Below are positions 17,156 to 26,049 of a stretch of 64,000 nt of DNA, piece by piece. The DNA is from JAVVEH01 sp032251435 (GTDB lineage: Bacteria; Verrucomicrobiota; Lentisphaeria; Oligosphaerales; MVZH01). The notes under the pieces are model-generated. The model made no database searches, was not told where the DNA came from, and saw only the letters and a list, made by a program, of their open reading frames with translations. How positions within the stretch are numbered: position 1 is the first letter of the stretch; each line of letters begins with the position of its first letter. Made by a program: the position numbers and the translations under genes. Where the stretch lies: assembly GCA_032251435.1 (NCBI GenBank), contig JAVVEH010000014.1, forward strand, positions 29,351 to 93,350, read 5' to 3'.

Positions 17156-17656
17156 GTGACGAGTCTTATTCAATCAAATCAACAGAAGTGGCCGCGGGCT
17201 GTGTTGATTGGTTTTTTCTGTCTCTCATCGCTTCGGCTCATGGGGATTGACATCACAAATGTCAAAATAGGGGCGTTTAAAACGCGGTCTCCGCGGACGG
17301 AGACGGAGGACGGCTGGGAGCTGGAGGGGCGTGAGGCGGTGATGACGGGTGATGTGGTGCGGTTGCGTGACGCCAAGCTGACGATACTTCTTGACGAAGG
17401 AAAGAAGGCGGTGGCCCGGACATCGGCGTGCCGGTTTGACGAGCGCGAAAGAACTCTCAAGGGCACCGAGAAAGTGTTTCTTTCCCATCCGGCGTTTGAT
17501 TTGACGGGAATCGGGTGCACCGTTATAACCGATGAGCAACGGGTGATCATCCATGATCATGTCGTGATGACGATAAAAAACGCGGCGGTGAACGGGCGTT
17601 CGCTATTTGAGCGCCGTCCGCCGGAAAAACCAACAACCAGTCCTGTGAGTCATTAA
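17156..17656 (+). CDS. lptC: LptC-like LPS export protein
   Basis: A GTG start at 17156 gives an N-terminal hydrophobic anchor (WPRAVLIGFFCLSSLRLMGI) and a beta-jellyroll region with the repeating pattern of OstA/LptC proteins (GWELEGREAVMTGDVVRLRD, VIIHDHVVMTIKNAAVNGRS). LptC bridges the LptB2FG transporter and LptA in the periplasm. Identity rests as much on position (kdsA-kdsC-here-lptA-lptB) as on sequence, which is divergent. The start has no strong Shine-Dalgarno. A small hairpin (CGCCCT/AGGGCG, about 17668-17688) lies between it and lptA. Confidence 0.75.
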   Translation: MTSLIQSNQQKWPRAVLIGFFCLSSLRLMGIDITNVKIGAFKTRSPRTETEDGWELEGREAVMTGDVVRLRDAKLTILLDEGKKAVARTSACRFDERERTLKGTEKVFLSHPAFDLTGIGCTVITDEQRVIIHDHVVMTIKNAAVNGRSLFERRPPEKPTTSPVSH

Positions 17657-17706
17657 TATCAGTTGGCCGCCCTCTTGATAGAAGGGCGCTGTTGAGCGGA
17701 GATGTT

Positions 17707-18327
17707 ATGCTGAATACACTGTGTAAAACCGGCGGTTTATATTTAGTGGGTCTGTGTGTCGCGCTCGGGTCATATCGGTTGGCAGCCCGGGAGACTGGGC
17801 AAATAACGGATTCCGGGATCAAAAAAGAGACCCCGAAAAATGAGTCCCGCATTTCCGCCGACGAGATGGAAGTGGACATGAAAAACGGCCGCGCCCAATT
17901 CAAGGGCAATGTGATTATTTCCGACACGACCATGACCTTGACGTGCGACCGGATGACGGTTGTGTTCACCGCCGGCCAGAAAATTTCCAGCGTGGTCGGT
18001 GAAGGTCATGTGGTGATCGTGGAACCGGACAATCAGCGCAAGGCCACGGCGGAAAAAGCCGAATACGACTTGGAAAAAGGAACCATTGTTCTGACGGGGA
18101 AACCCGTTCTTGAAATGGCCGACCGGAAACTGTACAACGCCGGCAGCATCACCTATGATCTCAACTCGGAAACAGTTAAAACAACCCGGATTCCCGGTTC
18201 TGACAAACAACCGGTCATTGAGTTTAAAACAAAGGCCGGGCAAGGGTTTTCCCTTGGCGATCTGACAGGATCCGCCAGTGATGGCAAGAACGAGACGGGC
18301 GAAAACACGGGGAAAACGCATGAGTGA
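17707..18327 (+). CDS. lptA: LptA-like periplasmic LPS transport protein (OstA domain)
   Basis: The 206-residue protein has an N-terminal signal (MLNTLCKTGGLYLVGLCVAL) and an OstA beta-jellyroll: SADEMEVDMKNGRAQFKGNV, MTLTCDRMTVVF, GEGHVVIVEPDNQRKATAEK, AEYDLEKGTIVLTGKPVLE. LptA forms the bridge that carries LPS across the periplasm. GCGGAG at about 17695-17700 is well placed for ATG 17707. The C-terminus is a polar tail (GSASDGKNETGENTGKTHE), and the stop lies 8 bp inside lptB, so the two are translated together. Confidence 0.88.
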   Translation: MLNTLCKTGGLYLVGLCVALGSYRLAARETGQITDSGIKKETPKNESRISADEMEVDMKNGRAQFKGNVIISDTTMTLTCDRMTVVFTAGQKISSVVGEGHVVIVEPDNQRKATAEKAEYDLEKGTIVLTGKPVLEMADRKLYNAGSITYDLNSETVKTTRIPGSDKQPVIEFKTKAGQGFSLGDLTGSASDGKNETGENTGKTHE

Positions 18328-19054
18328 GGGCGCTTTGTTGCTGCGGGCGGAAAATCTTGTCAAGGCCTACCGCGGTCGCCGTGTGGTTGATGGGGTTGAC
18401 ATGGAAGTGCGGGCCGGCGAAATCGTGGGGTTGCTGGGACCCAACGGAGCGGGCAAGACCACGTCCTTTTACATGATCGTCGGCTTGGAACAACCGGACC
18501 AGGGAACGGTCAATTTCATGGGACAGGACGTGACCAGGTTGCCCATGTATCAACGGGCCCGCCTGGGCATGGGCTATCTGTCTCAGGAACCGTCCATTTT
18601 CCGGAAAATGACGGTTGAGGATAATATCATGGCGGTTCTGGAAACTTTGGATTTGAATAAAAAAGAACGCGGGGAGCGGTTGCGTGATTTGTTGAACGAA
18701 TTGCAGTTGAGTTCTTTGGCGAAACAAAAGGCCATGACGCTCAGCGGCGGGGAAAGACGGCGGCTTGAGATTACCCGGGCCTTGGCGACAGAGCCGACGT
18801 TTGTGCTTCTGGACGAGCCCTTCAGCGGTGTGGATCCCATCAACGTGTACGAGGTGCAAAAAATTGTCGCCCACTTGCGGGACATGGGCCTTGGTGTTAT
18901 GATCACCGACCACAGCGTGCGGGAAACACTGGCCATTGTGCAGCGCGCCTATCTTATTTGCAGTGGGAAGATCCTGTTTAAAGGAGAAAGTGAGCATTTG
19001 ATCAATGATGAGCAAGCTCGAAAAGTTTATCTCGGACCGCGGTTCACCGCGTGA
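18320..19054 (+). CDS. lptB: LPS export ABC transporter ATP-binding protein
   Basis: The 244-residue ATPase drives LPS extraction from the inner membrane. It has Walker A GLLGPNGAGKTTSFYMIVG, a Q-loop in LSQEPSIFRKMTVEDN, signature LSGGERRRLEITRALA and Walker B FVLLDEPFSGVDPI with the switch His in ITDHSVRET. The strings YMIVGLEQPDQG and QEPSIFRKMTV are characteristic of LptB. ATG 18320 overlaps lptA by 8 bp. The usual proteobacterial neighbour rpoN is absent; hpf follows directly. The partners lptF and lptG are not in the window. Confidence 0.95.
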   Translation: MSEGALLLRAENLVKAYRGRRVVDGVDMEVRAGEIVGLLGPNGAGKTTSFYMIVGLEQPDQGTVNFMGQDVTRLPMYQRARLGMGYLSQEPSIFRKMTVEDNIMAVLETLDLNKKERGERLRDLLNELQLSSLAKQKAMTLSGGERRRLEITRALATEPTFVLLDEPFSGVDPINVYEVQKIVAHLRDMGLGVMITDHSVRETLAIVQRAYLICSGKILFKGESEHLINDEQARKVYLGPRFTA

Positions 19055-19230
19055 ATCCTTTGCGCGTCGCTGTGGCGCGCGTCACACAAACATGACATAG
19101 TGAAAAGGTTCTTATGGACATGTTAGTAAACCCAAGGGTGTGTCGGAAACGGAGGACAGATTTGATTGACACCCCGCTCATTTGTCGATCCGCCTGAACG
19201 TTCATTCAACCACACAAAGGAGCGATGATT

Positions 19231-19608
19231 ATGGAAGTTATTGTCAGCGCGAGACATTTTGATGTTGATGAAAGCATCAAAGAGTATGTCACTGAAAAAA
19301 TGAGCAAACTCAGCGAGGAGTACGCCAAGTTGACCACCGCCCGGGTGGTGTTGAGCCTGGAGCGCAACTGGCAAGTGGCCGAAGGCCATGTCACTGGCAA
19401 ACAGTTGGACATGGAGGCCCGCGCGTCCACGACGGACATGTACTCGTCCATTGATGAGATATCTGATAAATTGGAGCGTCAACTGCGGCGCCATTTGGGG
19501 AAAATGCGTGAGCACCGGCATCAGGTCTCACTGAGTGAGGCGCTGGTGGAGGAGACCGCGGGCGATGTTGGTGACGCTGAGGAATTTGAAGAAGTGGCGG
19601 CGGTGTGA
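19231..19608 (+). CDS. hpf: ribosome hibernation-promoting factor, short form
   Basis: The 125-residue protein matches the HPF/YfiA fold: EVIVSARHFDVDESIKEYVT, KLTTARVVLSLERNWQVAEG, DMYSSIDEISDKLERQLRRH, then KMREHRH. It binds the decoding centre of idle ribosomes. An acidic tail (EEFEEVAAV) replaces the dimerising domain of long HPF, so it is the short type. AAAGGAG at 19216-19222 is 8 bases from ATG 19231 and only 2 from ATG 19225, so 19231 is chosen. Its stop overlaps the exosortase GTG start (GTGA). The lptB-hpf order recalls the proteobacterial cluster minus rpoN. Confidence 0.9.
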   Translation: MEVIVSARHFDVDESIKEYVTEKMSKLSEEYAKLTTARVVLSLERNWQVAEGHVTGKQLDMEARASTTDMYSSIDEISDKLERQLRRHLGKMREHRHQVSLSEALVEETAGDVGDAEEFEEVAAV

Positions 19609-20537
19609 CTGATTCCGTTGACACACATTATCCGGCGGCCCCGGAAACGCGGGCCGCCATTCCCGGTCACGTGTGGGCGCGGATCGCGGTGATCGGCGCG
19701 CTCTTTGTGTGGCTGCATATGCAGATTCTCAACACGCTGGGCGCGATCGCCATGCGTGATCCTGATTGGTCCCACTCGTTTTTGGTGCCGATTTTCAGCG
19801 TGTACTTTATGTATCACTACCGGGCCGAGCTGTTAGCTGAGCGCCCGACTGGAAGCTGGCTGGGCTTGCCGGTGTTCTTGGCGGGGCTGATCGGATACTT
19901 TTTAGCCGTTTACCCGGTCCAAAGCATTATGTTACGCGGGTGGATGGCCATTTTGGAGTTGCTGGGCATTTGCTTATTACTGCTTGGTCCGCGGATGATG
20001 CGCTGGGTTTGGTTCCCCGTTTGCTATTTGGCCTTCGGAGTGAAATTCAGCGGCCGCATTTGGAATGTGGTCGCCTGGCGGTTACAATTGATCGCCGCTC
20101 AAAGTTCGGTGATTCTGCTGAACATCTTCGGCCTGGACGCGGAAGTCAGGGGAGCGACCATTGAATTGTGGCGCGGGGTGGATTATTTGGGCGCCTTGAA
20201 TGTGGCTGAGGCGTGCAGCGGCTTGCGCATGTTGGTGGCCTTTACCGCTCTGGGATTCGCCATCGTCTATTTGGTTCCCAGACCCTTGTGGATTCGTGTT
20301 TTTTTACTGGTGTTGACGGTGCCCATCGCCGTCGCGGTGAATGTGGTCAGAGTGACGATTACAGGCTTTTTGCATCTTATCAGCCCGGATTTGAGCGCCG
20401 GTGACTTCCACGTGCTGGTCGGCATGCTGATGGTCTTTCCGGCTGTCGCCATGTTTCTGGGCGTTGGCTGGGTCTTGGATAATTTGTTTATTGTGGTGGA
20501 GGCAGAAGATGGTGAACCGGAAGAGGATACCGCCTGA
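19605..20537 (+). CDS. exosortase (PEP-CTERM sorting transpeptidase)
   Basis: A polytopic membrane protein of 310 residues with about eight hydrophobic segments. All three catalytic residues of the exosortase/archaeosortase family are visible: Cys204 in NVAEACSGLRML, Arg249 in NVVRVTITGF, and His269 in AGDFHVLVG. It would cleave PEP-CTERM signals such as that of the protein at 11049 and attach the product to the surface. The GTG start overlaps the hpf stop, which implies coupled translation. The EpsI-like gene follows after 5 bp. The exact exosortase subtype is not assigned. Confidence 0.9.
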   Translation: MTDSVDTHYPAAPETRAAIPGHVWARIAVIGALFVWLHMQILNTLGAIAMRDPDWSHSFLVPIFSVYFMYHYRAELLAERPTGSWLGLPVFLAGLIGYFLAVYPVQSIMLRGWMAILELLGICLLLLGPRMMRWVWFPVCYLAFGVKFSGRIWNVVAWRLQLIAAQSSVILLNIFGLDAEVRGATIELWRGVDYLGALNVAEACSGLRMLVAFTALGFAIVYLVPRPLWIRVFLLVLTVPIAVAVNVVRVTITGFLHLISPDLSAGDFHVLVGMLMVFPAVAMFLGVGWVLDNLFIVVEAEDGEPEEDTA

Positions 20538-20542
20538 GGCGA

Positions 20543-21403
20543 ATGATGAACGCAGTTGATCAGCCCCCGCCGTTCCCGGCGAACCAAAAGAGACTCAGTG
20601 ACATGTGGCGGACATTTTGGACGCCGAAGGTCACCATCGTGGTGGTTGTTTTGGCGGTGGCGGCGGTTTCTTTTCAGTTTGTCGTTGGCTGGTTAGGGCT
20701 GTTTTTCTCCAAAGAAGAGCTGCCGCTGAGGATTCCTTTATTCCAGTTGTCCAGCCGGTTCGGCCCGTACGAAATGGAGAATGAGGATCCGGCCCTGACC
20801 CCTGAAATTGAGGCGGTGTTGGGTGCCCGGGCCTATGTCACCCGTGAATATTACGACACGCGCAAGGGAAAAGGAGACCCCGGGTCGCTGATCCGCCTGC
20901 ATATCGCCTATTTCACTGGCACGCCCGACCCGGTGATTCACGTGCCGGATGTCTGTTATATCGCGGCGGGCGCCCAAGGGTTGAAGAAAGAAATTGAGAC
21001 CGTGAGGCTTGAGTCCCCCGCCTTTCAAGCGTTGCCCGATGGCAGGGCGGTCGCCACCGCCGCTGATGGCTCAAAAGTGACGCTGCCCTCCTTGGATATC
21101 GCCATGTTGGCCTTTGATTTTGTCACTGACGGAATGTCCACCCCAAGTACCGTCACCTATTTTTTCGCCGCTAATGGGCGTTTTATGGGGGATACGGGCA
21201 ATGTGCGCAAGCTGGTGATTCACATTACCGATCGATACGCCTATTGGGCTAAAATCGAAGTTTTGCCTCTTGGTGTGGGCGACCGTGAGCAGGCCCTCAA
21301 TGTCGTCAAAGAGTTTTTATCCGCCGCCCTGCCTGAGATCATGCTTTGCTTGCCTGACTGGGGCGAAGTGAAGGCGGGGAATTATCCGCCCGATCTTGAA
21401 TGA
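20543..21403 (+). CDS. EpsI-like exosortase-associated protein
   Basis: One N-terminal membrane segment (TIVVVVLAVAAVSFQFVVG) anchors a periplasmic domain of about 230 residues. The string PVIHVPDVCYIAAGAQG is the EpsI-type signature (H-x-P-x-x-C-Y), here with a Cys that may matter for function. EpsI proteins accompany or are fused to exosortases in exopolysaccharide/PEP-CTERM systems; their reaction is not settled. Two adjacent ATGs (20543, 20546) could serve. Position right after the exosortase supports the call. Confidence 0.82.
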   Translation: MMNAVDQPPPFPANQKRLSDMWRTFWTPKVTIVVVVLAVAAVSFQFVVGWLGLFFSKEELPLRIPLFQLSSRFGPYEMENEDPALTPEIEAVLGARAYVTREYYDTRKGKGDPGSLIRLHIAYFTGTPDPVIHVPDVCYIAAGAQGLKKEIETVRLESPAFQALPDGRAVATAADGSKVTLPSLDIAMLAFDFVTDGMSTPSTVTYFFAANGRFMGDTGNVRKLVIHITDRYAYWAKIEVLPLGVGDREQALNVVKEFLSAALPEIMLCLPDWGEVKAGNYPPDLE

Positions 21404-21429
21404 CTGGTTTAAATTAAGGACATCGCGTC

Positions 21430-24400
21430 ATGGCTCGAAAAAAAACCTCCCACCGCCAAAAAACGGGCAAAAAACTCAATGTGAAATTACTGGTCGCCTT
21501 GTTGATGGTGCCGGTTTTGTTTCTTGTAGCGGCTGTCATCGTGGGGTTTATGCTCCATGGTGGCGACAGCATCGAGCGGTTGACCCGCCGGAACGACCCC
21601 GCTTACTATATTGAGAAGGGGGACCGGCTTATGGAAGCGGGTGATTACGCACTGGCCGCGAAGCAATACAAGCAAGCCATGGTTGAGGATAGTGGCGATA
21701 CGCGGGCGATGTTGCGCCTGATCTCCGCATTGGAAAAAGAGAAGCCTGACGATCAGGACAAAGCGGCTCGAAACGACAGCCAGATCATTGGCCTGCTCTA
21801 CCGGGTGACAGAAGTGGATCAGGATGACATCGCCACGCAAGAAAAATTGCTGAATTTACTGTATGAGGGAGTTAAATCCCTTGGGCAAAAAGAATTGGCC
21901 GAACAGCTGCTGACTCAGGCGGAAAAATTTTATGAGAATCACCCCGAACGGACCTTCGCCTTGCGTTACCGCGCCCTGGCGCGGATAGAACTGATGAAAC
22001 AGCGTGATTTCAGCGATTTGGAACGTGTCGAGACCTATGAAGATCTTAAACGGGCGCTGGAGTTGTTTCCGGGAGACAAGGCGGTCATTAGCGGTTTGAG
22101 TATATGGAACGCCCTGGAGGCCAGCCGGTTATCCGCGGAAGAAGGGCGGGATGTGGATGCCGACCGCTATCAAACGGTCTCTGAAGAAATTCTGATCGAG
22201 TCACTGGCGAAAAATCCTGGTGATTTGGAAACAAAGCTCCAACTGGCGCGCACCTTTTTCGCCCATGGCAAAAAAGAAAAGGGGTTGGCCTTACTGACGG
22301 AAATGGAAACAGAACTGCTCGTCAAACCCGATCCGAAAGTTTCAGCCCAAGTGGCTAATTTTCTTGTCGCCGCGGATCAGGAACCGTCTGTGACCCCCGA
22401 GGGGGTGATCACCACGTCAGGTTTGATGCGCGCCGACGCGGTGCTGGCGGTGGCTTTGACGGCCCACCCCAAAAATGTGGAAATATCGTTTAGTTTGGCC
22501 ACGGTCAAGAAAAAGCTGGGCCAGCAGGATGAGGCCATCCGTCTTCTGAAGCAAACGCTGGAATCAGCGGACGGCAAGGGGGGCGGCGGGGTTGAGGGAA
22601 TGCTGGAACGCCGATTGAAATTCGCCGCCACAACCGAATTGGCCAACACCTATTTGGTCATGGCTGAAAAGACAACCGAGACAGTCGAACGGGAGAAAGC
22701 GATTGGCGAAGCGGAAATTGTGATTAAACAGCTTGGGCAGGATATGCGCGGCTCCGCGCTTGTGGATCTTCTGGAAGGGAAAATCGCTCTGTTGCGCGGG
22801 AAAAACGCCCGGGCCATACAAAAGTTTGAAGTCGCCGACAAAAAATTTGACGGCCGGAATCCCGAGGCGGTGTTTTTAAGCGCCGTGGCCTTGCAGCGGG
22901 AGGGCGAAATCGGCGCGGCGATTCAGCGGCTGGAACGGCTTTCAGCGGGCGCCTTGAATGATCAAGTCCGGTTGCGGACGGAACGGGAACTGGCCAACCT
23001 ATACATGCGGGCGGGAAACCTCGCCCTCGCCAAACGGAAAATTGATAAGGCCTTGTCATTGTCAACGGAAGATCAAGCGTCTCTCGTGATCAAAAGTGAG
23101 ATTATGGATCGCCAGAGACAGCGGCGGACCATGGGCGCTACAGAATCGGACACCGGTTCCGGGATCCGCCCGTCAGTTGATTTATTGAAGCCGTTGGTCG
23201 AGGCGGGAGACGTGAGAGCCAGATTGCAACTGGCCAGATTGTACCAGGAAAATAAACAGCTTGACGAGGCCGTCGGTGTGCTTGAGGAAGGGGTGCGGAC
23301 GGATCCGGAAAACGTTGTTCTGCTGCAGCAATTGGTGCGCCTGGATGTCATGATGGGTCAAAAAGACCGGGCGGTTGAGCGCTTGGACACCGCCATCGAG
23401 GCTATGCCTGACAACCGGTTGCTGCCCTTGCTGCGTCAGCAGGTTATCGGCGGTGAGCAGACGGTTGAGATGCTCGAAGCCTTGTTAAAGGAAATGGACG
23501 ATCCCTTTCAATCGGCCCTGGGCTTATACACCCTGTATAAAAACAGTGACCGGACGGAAGAAGCCGCCGCCGCGTTGGCGAAAGCGGCTGAATTAAGGCC
23601 GGATGATGAAAAAGTGCTTAACGCCCAGTTCGGGGAAGCGATCAGCGCGAAAGACTGGACGGCGGCCCAGGCTGTTTGTGACCGGGTCGCGGACTTGGAT
23701 CTGGATATGGCCAGGGGAGCCTTTTGGCAAGGCCGTTTAGAAATGGCCCGGCAACAATACATCCGGGCGGCGTCATCATTCCAGACCGGGGTGAGGAGAC
23801 GGCCGTTGTTCTCAAACGGATGGCTCATGCTCGGGGACAGCCATCGGCTTGCCGGCAGCCTGGCGGAGGCGGAAAACGCCTATCAGGAGGCGATCCGCCT
23901 GAAACCGGACAACGTGACCGCGATTTACAACCTGTTCTTGGTCCATGACGCGAGAGGTATGCGGCAAGCGGCTATGGATGATTTGGCGCGGGCCCGGCAA
24001 TTAGCCCCGAATGACCGCCGTATCGGCAACGCGTACCTAGCGTATCTGGGAAACATAAATCCAAAAGAGGCGCTGAAAGCGCGCTTGGCGTTCATGGAAA
24101 AAGCCCCTGATGATTGGCGGAATCGTTTGGCGACGGCCGATTTGCTGCGGAAAACAGGAGAACCGCGGCGGGCTCTGGAATTATTGACCGCGCTGTACCA
24201 GGAGTATCCGGACTCTCTTTCGGTCGCCCTGGCCTTGGCCGAACACTACCGACAAACCGGACATGTGGACAAAGGGCGTGACACCTTGGAAAACTACGTT
24301 GATGGTAAAAAGGACGCGGCCACATTATCTGACTGGTTGACTTTCGCCCGGTTTCTGTTGACGTGTGAATTGCCCGAACCGGCTGTGGCGGCCTACGAGG

Positions 24401-26049
24401 AAGCGGCGCGGCTGGAGGATCCAGTTGATCGGGAAGCGACCCGGGAACTTGGGGACTGGTATTTTAATAATCAGTTTTTCGCTAAAGCGCTTCCCCTTTA
24501 TGAACGGGCGCATGAGAATAGTAAAGACGATCTCCGGCTCACGCTCAGATTTATCGAGACGTTGATTTACAATAACAAGTCGGAGCGGGCGGGCGCCTTA
24601 CTTGATGAGTACGTGCTTGTGCATGGTAAAAATCCGCAGACATCGTTACTGCAATGCATTATCGCCATTGAGACAAAGCGGTTTGACCGGGCGGCGACCT
24701 TTGCGGAAGAAGCTGTCCAGCTGGGGCCGACCAATCCCCAGGCCTACTTGTATCGGGCCCGGCTTAACTATCTGAAGGCCGGAGCGAGCGGGGATAAACG
24801 GGGTGTTATCCGTGATTTGGAGAAGTCACTGGCTTTGGACAGCTCCTTGCTGGCCGCCCGGGAAATGCTGGTCGACTGCTATTTGAGTGATCAGCCTGCC
24901 CAGGTGGACAGAGCGATTGGTGAACTTCAGCTGATCGTGAAGCAAAAACCCGAAGCATCCCAGGCGCGTGTCCGCCTGATCAACGTGTTGATGGCGAATA
25001 ACCGGTTGACTGACGCCGCCGCGCAAATCGAGGACGCGATCCGGCTCACACCGGCGTTGCCCGTTTGGTACAGCCTCAGAGCGGCCCTGTTGCAACAGCA
25101 GGGAAAACACACCGAAGCGATCCCTGACATGAAACGGCTTTTCGAGGTGTCCAAAACATCCCAAAATCTGGCCCGGCTGGCCAATGGCTATGTGACCGCT
25201 GAGCAACCTGCTGAGGCGCTGAAGCTGCTGGACGCGTATGCCGGTGAGGTCGCGGGTGATCCCATGTTGCTGGCTGTTAAAGGCCGGGCGCAGGCCATGA
25301 CCGGGAATACGGATATGGCCAGAATCTCTTTTGACATGGCCTTCTCCCAGGCGGCGGCTGATCCGGCGGCCCTCCAACAGTTGTTACGGGTCTCAAATCA
25401 ACTTATGCCGGAACCTGAGCTGGTGAAAATTCTGGATAGGATTTCAAGCATGGATAAAACGGGCATGGCCCGCATGTACGCCGGCGAGCTTTTGTTAAGA
25501 AGCGGCAAGACGACCGATGGCATCGCCCGAATGGAAGATGTCCGGAAGACGTTGCCTAAATCGCATCCCAATATGCCCCGCCTGTTGCATTCACTGGCGG
25601 CCGCGTATCAAAAAGTGGAGAAATATCAGGAGGCCGCCCGGGTCTATGAAGAGTTGACGGTGCTGACACCGAAAGACTTTGTCGCCTTTAATAATTTGGC
25701 CTATTTGCTGTGCGAATACCTTGACCGGGCTGAGGAAGCGGTCAAGGCCGGGGAACAGGCGTTGGCCTTGGCACCGGCTGATGATAAACAAAAAAGCAAT
25801 GTCCTTGACACGCTCGGATGGGCTTATTTTAAACATGGTGATTTGGATAACGCCCGCGTCAGATTGGCTGAAAGTGTCCGCTATGATCCAAGTCTGCATA
25901 ATCAATATCATTTGGCGCTCGTTTTAGCGGAGAAAGGGTTCACCCGCGACGCCCGGGCGCAGTTGCGGAATCTGCGCCGCACGGCTCAGAAAATGAGCAA
26001 CACTGAGTTTGAGGAAAAAGCGGAAAAGCTATTAAGTGAGTTAAACTGA
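21430..26049 (+). CDS. giant membrane-anchored TPR protein of exosortase locus
   Basis: This 1,539-residue protein has a basic N-terminus, one transmembrane helix (LLVALLMVPVLFLVAAVIVG) and then TPR units to the end, for example MEAGDYALAAKQYKQAMVED and PKDFVAFNNLAYLLCEYLDR. No enzyme motif is seen. Large TPR proteins occur next to exosortases in PEP-CTERM/exopolysaccharide clusters (the PrsT type) and may organise export or assembly. It starts 26 bp after the EpsI-like gene, and its TGA overlaps the DNA polymerase ATG by one base (TGATG). Alternative: a general periplasmic scaffold for LPS export, given the operon. Confidence 0.85.
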   Translation: MARKKTSHRQKTGKKLNVKLLVALLMVPVLFLVAAVIVGFMLHGGDSIERLTRRNDPAYYIEKGDRLMEAGDYALAAKQYKQAMVEDSGDTRAMLRLISALEKEKPDDQDKAARNDSQIIGLLYRVTEVDQDDIATQEKLLNLLYEGVKSLGQKELAEQLLTQAEKFYENHPERTFALRYRALARIELMKQRDFSDLERVETYEDLKRALELFPGDKAVISGLSIWNALEASRLSAEEGRDVDADRYQTVSEEILIESLAKNPGDLETKLQLARTFFAHGKKEKGLALLTEMETELLVKPDPKVSAQVANFLVAADQEPSVTPEGVITTSGLMRADAVLAVALTAHPKNVEISFSLATVKKKLGQQDEAIRLLKQTLESADGKGGGGVEGMLERRLKFAATTELANTYLVMAEKTTETVEREKAIGEAEIVIKQLGQDMRGSALVDLLEGKIALLRGKNARAIQKFEVADKKFDGRNPEAVFLSAVALQREGEIGAAIQRLERLSAGALNDQVRLRTERELANLYMRAGNLALAKRKIDKALSLSTEDQASLVIKSEIMDRQRQRRTMGATESDTGSGIRPSVDLLKPLVEAGDVRARLQLARLYQENKQLDEAVGVLEEGVRTDPENVVLLQQLVRLDVMMGQKDRAVERLDTAIEAMPDNRLLPLLRQQVIGGEQTVEMLEALLKEMDDPFQSALGLYTLYKNSDRTEEAAAALAKAAELRPDDEKVLNAQFGEAISAKDWTAAQAVCDRVADLDLDMARGAFWQGRLEMARQQYIRAASSFQTGVRRRPLFSNGWLMLGDSHRLAGSLAEAENAYQEAIRLKPDNVTAIYNLFLVHDARGMRQAAMDDLARARQLAPNDRRIGNAYLAYLGNINPKEALKARLAFMEKAPDDWRNRLATADLLRKTGEPRRALELLTALYQEYPDSLSVALALAEHYRQTGHVDKGRDTLENYVDGKKDAATLSDWLTFARFLLTCELPEPAVAAYEEAARLEDPVDREATRELGDWYFNNQFFAKALPLYERAHENSKDDLRLTLRFIETLIYNNKSERAGALLDEYVLVHGKNPQTSLLQCIIAIETKRFDRAATFAEEAVQLGPTNPQAYLYRARLNYLKAGASGDKRGVIRDLEKSLALDSSLLAAREMLVDCYLSDQPAQVDRAIGELQLIVKQKPEASQARVRLINVLMANNRLTDAAAQIEDAIRLTPALPVWYSLRAALLQQQGKHTEAIPDMKRLFEVSKTSQNLARLANGYVTAEQPAEALKLLDAYAGEVAGDPMLLAVKGRAQAMTGNTDMARISFDMAFSQAAADPAALQQLLRVSNQLMPEPELVKILDRISSMDKTGMARMYAGELLLRSGKTTDGIARMEDVRKTLPKSHPNMPRLLHSLAAAYQKVEKYQEAARVYEELTVLTPKDFVAFNNLAYLLCEYLDRAEEAVKAGEQALALAPADDKQKSNVLDTLGWAYFKHGDLDNARVRLAESVRYDPSLHNQYHLALVLAEKGFTRDARAQLRNLRRTAQKMSNTEFEEKAEKLLSELN

